Assembly: GCF_009728935.1 (NCBI RefSeq)
Contig: NZ_CP034235.1
Location: 3,572,001-3,636,000, forward strand
Source: Paenibacillus psychroresistens
Lineage (GTDB): Bacteria > Bacillota > Bacilli > Paenibacillales > NBRC-103111
DNA length: 64,000 nucleotides
Reading direction: 5' to 3'
In this document: piece after piece, positions 60,641-64,000 of the stretch
Layout: every line of letters begins with the position of its first letter
How positions within the stretch are numbered: the stretch's first letter is position 1
Translations under genes and position numbers: made by a program
Notes under the pieces: generated by a model
The model's database searches: none
What the model was told of the DNA's origin: nothing
The model's input: the letters and a program-made list of their open reading frames with translations, nothing else

Positions 60641-61084
60641 ATGCTGAAGGATTTTAAAAGTTTTGCATTTAAGGGGAATATGGTGGATTTGGCAGTCGGG
60701 GTGATTATTGGGGCTGCATTCAGTAAAGTGATTACTTCCATCGTTAATGATTTAATTATGCCATTTTTAGGACTTTTGCTCGGGAGTGTTAATTTTGCTG
60801 ATTTATTCATATCTTTAGACGGTAGGCATTTCAAAAATATAGATGAAGCAGTGAAGGCAAGTGCCCCGATTCTATATTATGGCAAATTTATGTCGACTTT
60901 CTTGGATTTTATTATTGTTGCTTTTGTGATTTTTATGGTAGTCCGTCAGCTAGCAAGATTCAAGAAAAAGGTAGAAGCAGCCCCAATTAATACGAAGGAA
61001 TGTCCACAATGTTTATCCGAAATTCCTCTAAAAGCAAATCGCTGCAAATTTTGCACATCAGAGGTTGAAGCTTTAACTTCATAA
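60641..61084 (+). CDS. mscL: Large-conductance mechanosensitive channel MscL with zinc-ribbon-like tail
   Basis: 147 residues. MLKDFKSFAFKGNMVDLAVG and VIIGAAFSKVITSIVNDLIM are the conserved N-terminus and TM1; TM2 is FLDFIIVAFVIFMVVRQLAR. It opens under membrane tension to release solutes in osmotic downshock. The C-terminal end departs from the usual helix bundle: CPQC (121-124) and CKFC (135-138) form a CxxC-x10-CxxC rubredoxin/zinc-ribbon-like knuckle. AAGGAGA precedes the ATG. Confidence 0.95.
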   Translation: MLKDFKSFAFKGNMVDLAVGVIIGAAFSKVITSIVNDLIMPFLGLLLGSVNFADLFISLDGRHFKNIDEAVKASAPILYYGKFMSTFLDFIIVAFVIFMVVRQLARFKKKVEAAPINTKECPQCLSEIPLKANRCKFCTSEVEALTS

Positions 61085-61103
61085 GGAGAAGCAGGAAAAC
61101 ATT

Positions 61104-61139
61104 ACCTAACGTCGAATGTTTGGGATGCTAGGTTTTTTT
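61104..61139 (+). terminator. mscL terminator
   Basis: ACCTA (61104-61108) pairs with TAGGT (61129-61133) before seven T residues; an overlapping AAACATT/AATGTTT stem competes. Short but with a good U-tract. Confidence 0.55.
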
Positions 61140-61177
61140 GTTGTGTATAAAATATATAGAATAAAGGAGTGTAAGAA

Positions 61178-62899
61178 ATGAAAAAACGTGCTTGGAAAAA
61201 ATTGATAAGCTTCTCTTTGGTTATCGCACTGGTTGTCCTTGTAGGCTGTCAGGCTTTGGGAAGTTTAGATTTAAGCAAATCAATCGTCGATGCGATGCTT
61301 GCTAACTCACAGATGTCGAAACAATCGCTTACTCTGGATTTAATTACGGATGACAGCAAGACCTCAAAGTCTGATGAAGAATCAGCCGTGCTTAAGTTGT
61401 TTAGTCATTTGAAGCTAAATTTAGATCAAGTTAAACAAGAAAGCCTCGAAAAAATCTCTGTGAGAGGTAGTCTTGAAGTACTGAATCGGACGATTCCTTT
61501 TGAAGCTTTTGTATCACCAACCTTATTAGTATTAAAATTAGAAGGTGCCAAAAAACCGCTAGTCTTGGATTTGGCTGGCAAGGCAATAGATTCAGCAGAC
61601 TTGCTTTCCTTAGGTATTGAAAAAGATATTATTGAGCAATTCACAAGCAAGATAACCAAGGATGTTAATTTGCATAAAGCAGCATTGAATTTTTTAGTAA
61701 ATGGTTTGCCCAACCCAGAAGGAATAACACTTGATAATGTTACGGAAACCGTATATGGAGAAAGCCTATCTTTGAACCACGTGCAAGCCAAAATCGATGG
61801 CAGCCAAATTATACCTTTAGTTAAAAAGTTCGTCTTAAACCTGTTACAAGATGATAAAGGCTTACGCGAGTTTGTGTCACAGTTCTATGATGTAGTTCAA
61901 CCTGTTCTAATCGCAGTCTTTGATGATATGGATAAAAAAGAAGCTGAAGCTAAAGCTAAGGCAGAAGCTGATGCTATAGCAGATTCGGAGGCAACATCAT
62001 CCGATAACCCTGACTTGGAAGATCCTGAAGCCAATTATGAGGATCCTGAAGCCAATTATGAGGATTCACTTGGGTATGATTCGTTCTTAAGTCCAATATT
62101 GAAAGGTTTAGAGTCGGTGCTTAAAGACCGCGCAATGGGAATTGAATTGATTCATACGGAAGTTAAGCAATTGCTAGTTTTAGCAATGGTTGGTTTACAA
62201 ACAGTCGATGAGATTAAAGATCCGCTGGTTAAAGACGTATTCAGTGATAAATCATATGTCAAAGCTGATTTGTATATCGATAATTCAGGTAAGCTGCGTA
62301 AAACGAAGACGGAATTGAACTTCACGCCTCCAGCTGAGGAGAACGAAGGGATTGAGTCCGTTAAGCTTACTATGGAAAGTGAGCATTGGAATATCAATGA
62401 ACCGGTAATTGCAGATGTAATCGATACGACAGATAGCTTCACTATGGATAGCATTACAAAGCCAGCTGAAATGTTAGCGATTCTCGACAAGGATTCAGCA
62501 CTTTATCTTTTACTTAAAGATGATCTACAGATCACCAAAAAATCAATTGTCCTGAATATGAGTTATTCGGAATACGAACCATACAGCATGCTGCCTTATA
62601 TTGATAATAATGTGACAATGGTTCCAGCAAGGTTCATTTCCGAGCAATTGGATGCGGATGTGACTTTTGATCCAGCGACACAGCAGGTTACAGTTAATGA
62701 CGCTGCTAGCGGAAACAAAATTATTCTAACCCTGCAAAGTAAAAAAGCTATTTGGAACGGGGATACCTTTAATTTAGAAGGCGCTGTTCGCAATCGCGAC
62801 GGCACAACCTATGTACCGCTTAAATTTATTGCCAAAGCATTAGGTGCAGAGGTTAAATGGGAAGACGTTACAAAAACAATCACGATTACTAGAGACTAA
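61178..62899 (+). CDS. Lipoprotein with C-terminal copper-amine-oxidase-N-like domain
   Basis: 573 residues. Signal peptide with lipobox VVLVGCQA. A long helical/beta middle region of no recognised family includes an acidic low-complexity stretch with two DPEANYE repeats. The last ~115 residues form a Cu_amine_oxidN1 (stalk) domain: MLPYIDNNVTMVPARFISEQ, QVTVNDAASGNKIILTLQS, TTYVPLKFIAKALGAEVKWE. Such domains are very common on Paenibacillus surface proteins and act as wall- or surface-associated modules, not as oxidases. Confidence 0.85.
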   Translation: MKKRAWKKLISFSLVIALVVLVGCQALGSLDLSKSIVDAMLANSQMSKQSLTLDLITDDSKTSKSDEESAVLKLFSHLKLNLDQVKQESLEKISVRGSLEVLNRTIPFEAFVSPTLLVLKLEGAKKPLVLDLAGKAIDSADLLSLGIEKDIIEQFTSKITKDVNLHKAALNFLVNGLPNPEGITLDNVTETVYGESLSLNHVQAKIDGSQIIPLVKKFVLNLLQDDKGLREFVSQFYDVVQPVLIAVFDDMDKKEAEAKAKAEADAIADSEATSSDNPDLEDPEANYEDPEANYEDSLGYDSFLSPILKGLESVLKDRAMGIELIHTEVKQLLVLAMVGLQTVDEIKDPLVKDVFSDKSYVKADLYIDNSGKLRKTKTELNFTPPAEENEGIESVKLTMESEHWNINEPVIADVIDTTDSFTMDSITKPAEMLAILDKDSALYLLLKDDLQITKKSIVLNMSYSEYEPYSMLPYIDNNVTMVPARFISEQLDADVTFDPATQQVTVNDAASGNKIILTLQSKKAIWNGDTFNLEGAVRNRDGTTYVPLKFIAKALGAEVKWEDVTKTITITRD

Positions 62900-62918
62900 G
62901 AAAAGTAAAGTAAGGGAG

Positions 62919-62950
62919 TTGCCTGCTGAGCAGTCTCAGCAGGCAATTGC
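62919..62950 (+). terminator. Hairpin between the lipoprotein and capA-like genes
   Basis: TTGCCTGCTGAG (62919-62930) pairs perfectly with CTCAGCAGGCAA (62935-62946) around CAGT. Only TTGCTTTGC follows, so it is a strong stem with a weak U-tract and may allow read-through. Confidence 0.6.
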
Positions 62951-62975
62951 TTTGCAATGATAAGGAGATACTCGC

Positions 62976-64000
62976 ATGAAAAACATAATAGTGCTCAGCC
63001 TGATTTCAATTCTACTATGGGGAAGCGGCTGTACAGAACAGAACAAGCTTTCGGTCCCTAGTCTTAGTCCTAATCCTACAGATAATAGTCAAGAGCTTAG
63101 CGTAGAGCCAACTGCAATTCCGCTGCCTTCAGCCACTCCAGCACCGATTGTTACTCAGGTCACTTTAGGGGCAGTAGGTGATATTTTGATACATAATAGA
63201 GTTTATGAGGATGCTAAGAAGCCAGATGGAAGCTATTCTTTCAATAAAATGTTTACTTTAGTGAAGGATATTCTCCAGAAACCAGATATTTTAGTAGCTA
63301 ATCAAGAATCGATGACTGGCGGCACCGAGCTGGGATTATCCTCGTACCCGATGTTTAACAGCCCTCATGAGATCGGTGATGCGCTTAAGGATGCTGGTGT
63401 AGATTTCGTTACCATGGCTAATAATCACACGATGGATAAGAAAGAAAAGGGGATATTAAGCGCTCTGGCTTATTGGGATAAAATTGGCATGCCGCACACG
63501 GGTGCTTATAAGTCACAGGCAGACAGAGATACGATTCGCACGATGACGCAAAACGATATTACATTTTCTTTCTTAGCCTACACCTATGGAACCAATGGTA
63601 TTCCTGTACCGAAGGACAAGCCCTATCTGGTGAATTTGATTCAAGAGGATCTGATGAAAAAAGATATTGAACGTGCCAAAAAGCTTGGGGATGTTACAGT
63701 AGTTTCGCTGCACTGGGGAATTGAGTACCAAATCGAACCCAATGCGGAGCAATTACGGATTGCTAAGCTGCTGGCAGATTGGGGAGTCGATATCATTATC
63801 GGTACGCATCCCCATGTGCTGCAGCCATCTGCTTGGATCAAAAACGCAAGTGGCCATAAAACCTTTGTTATGTATTCATTAGGTAATTTCATTTCCGCAC
63901 AAAGTGAATTACTACAGTGGATTGGCGGAATGGGAACCATAACGATAGTTAAAACCCAGGTAGGAGACAAGTCGACTATTGACTTGGTTCAGCCTACTTT
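62976..64000 (+). CDS. CapA family (poly-gamma-glutamate synthesis-like) lipoprotein, 5' part
   Basis: ATG 62976 with ATAAGGAGATA upstream; the frame is open to the window end (341 codons). Hydrophobic signal ending GSGCTEQ, a plausible lipobox with an unusual Gly at -3, then a Pro/Ser/Thr linker. The CapA metallophosphatase-like domain follows: LGAVGDILIHNRVYED, VANQESMTGG, VTMANNHTMD, SLHWGIEYQIEPN, GTHPHVLQPSA and YSLGNFISAQ. Many such proteins are surface-anchored and of unknown substrate. No capBC genes are visible. Confidence 0.9.
   Translation, partial: MKNIIVLSLISILLWGSGCTEQNKLSVPSLSPNPTDNSQELSVEPTAIPLPSATPAPIVTQVTLGAVGDILIHNRVYEDAKKPDGSYSFNKMFTLVKDILQKPDILVANQESMTGGTELGLSSYPMFNSPHEIGDALKDAGVDFVTMANNHTMDKKEKGILSALAYWDKIGMPHTGAYKSQADRDTIRTMTQNDITFSFLAYTYGTNGIPVPKDKPYLVNLIQEDLMKKDIERAKKLGDVTVVSLHWGIEYQIEPNAEQLRIAKLLADWGVDIIIGTHPHVLQPSAWIKNASGHKTFVMYSLGNFISAQSELLQWIGGMGTITIVKTQVGDKSTIDLVQPT

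Noticed and set aside
63641..63970. 109-codon frame on the minus strand at the right end
   Set aside because: It is antisense to the clearly coding CapA-family frame and has no family features.

Overview
The window comes from the chromosome of an endospore-forming, low-to-moderate GC Firmicute, most likely a Paenibacillaceae member (Paenibacillus/Cohnella-like). Three things point there. First, the gene order polC-rimP-nusA-rnpM-ylxQ-infB-rbfA-nrnA-truB-ribF-rpsO-pnp-ylxY-mlpA-dut-dpaAB-asd-dapG-dapA-rnjB-tepA-ylzJ-spoIIIE ... ymfFHIJKM-pgsA-cinA-recA-recX-rny-ymdB-spoVS-miaB-ricA is the Bacillus subtilis core order with Paenibacillus-type differences (dut, sleB, yajQ, rimO and korAB inserted). 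Second, it carries many sporulation genes (dpaAB, spoIIIE, sleB, spoVS, kapB, a YjcZ-like protein). Third, genes start with strong AGGAGG-type ribosome binding sites and very often with TTG.

Layout. 1-11940: translation and RNA-metabolism cluster from the 3' end of polC to pnp, with structured leaders in front of rimP, rpsO and pnp. 12111-14847: a degenerate NodB-fold protein (YlxY), an M16 protease and dUTPase. 15034-19881: dipicolinate synthase and the aspartate/diaminopimelate pathway (dpaAB-asd-dapG-dapA), which feeds spore dipicolinate, lysine and peptidoglycan. 20070-25450: RNase J, TepA, YlzJ, SpoIIIE. 25707-33006: the cortex-lytic enzyme SleB, an M16 protease pair, an SDR, small conserved proteins and a RodZ-like membrane protein. 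33120-42279: YajQ, RimO, PgsA, CinA, RecA with a LexA box, RecX, RNase Y, YmdB and SpoVS. 42365-49509: dipeptidase, KorAB, PduL, MiaB, RicA, KapB. 49566-64000: an accessory-like tail of mostly single genes (transport, stress, DNA repair, redox), a broken beta-propeller lipoprotein gene, a QueA-family paralogue paired with an SDR, an MBL-fold hydrolase next to an orphan PhnC-like ATPase, MscL with an extra zinc-ribbon-like tail, a copper-amine-oxidase-N lipoprotein and the start of a CapA protein.

The most distinctive signals are not protein genes. (1) A ~100-bp two-hairpin intergenic repeat (family A) has four full copies, all reading toward the downstream gene, plus detached head or tail modules; its stems show base-pair covariation. 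(2) A second set of ~40-bp hairpins built on ACGGGCAA/TTGCCCGT-type arms (family B) lies upstream of pnp, sleB, ymdB, spoVS and a HEAT-like gene. (3) Three tandem ~39-bp hairpin units precede dapA. (4) ymdB can apparently start only at an ATT codon, a very rare start known mainly from infC. Compartment-specific sporulation promoters are readable in front of dpaA (SigK-like), sleB (SigG-like) and spoVS (SigH-like). No rRNA, tRNA, CRISPR, prophage or insertion sequence was recognised.
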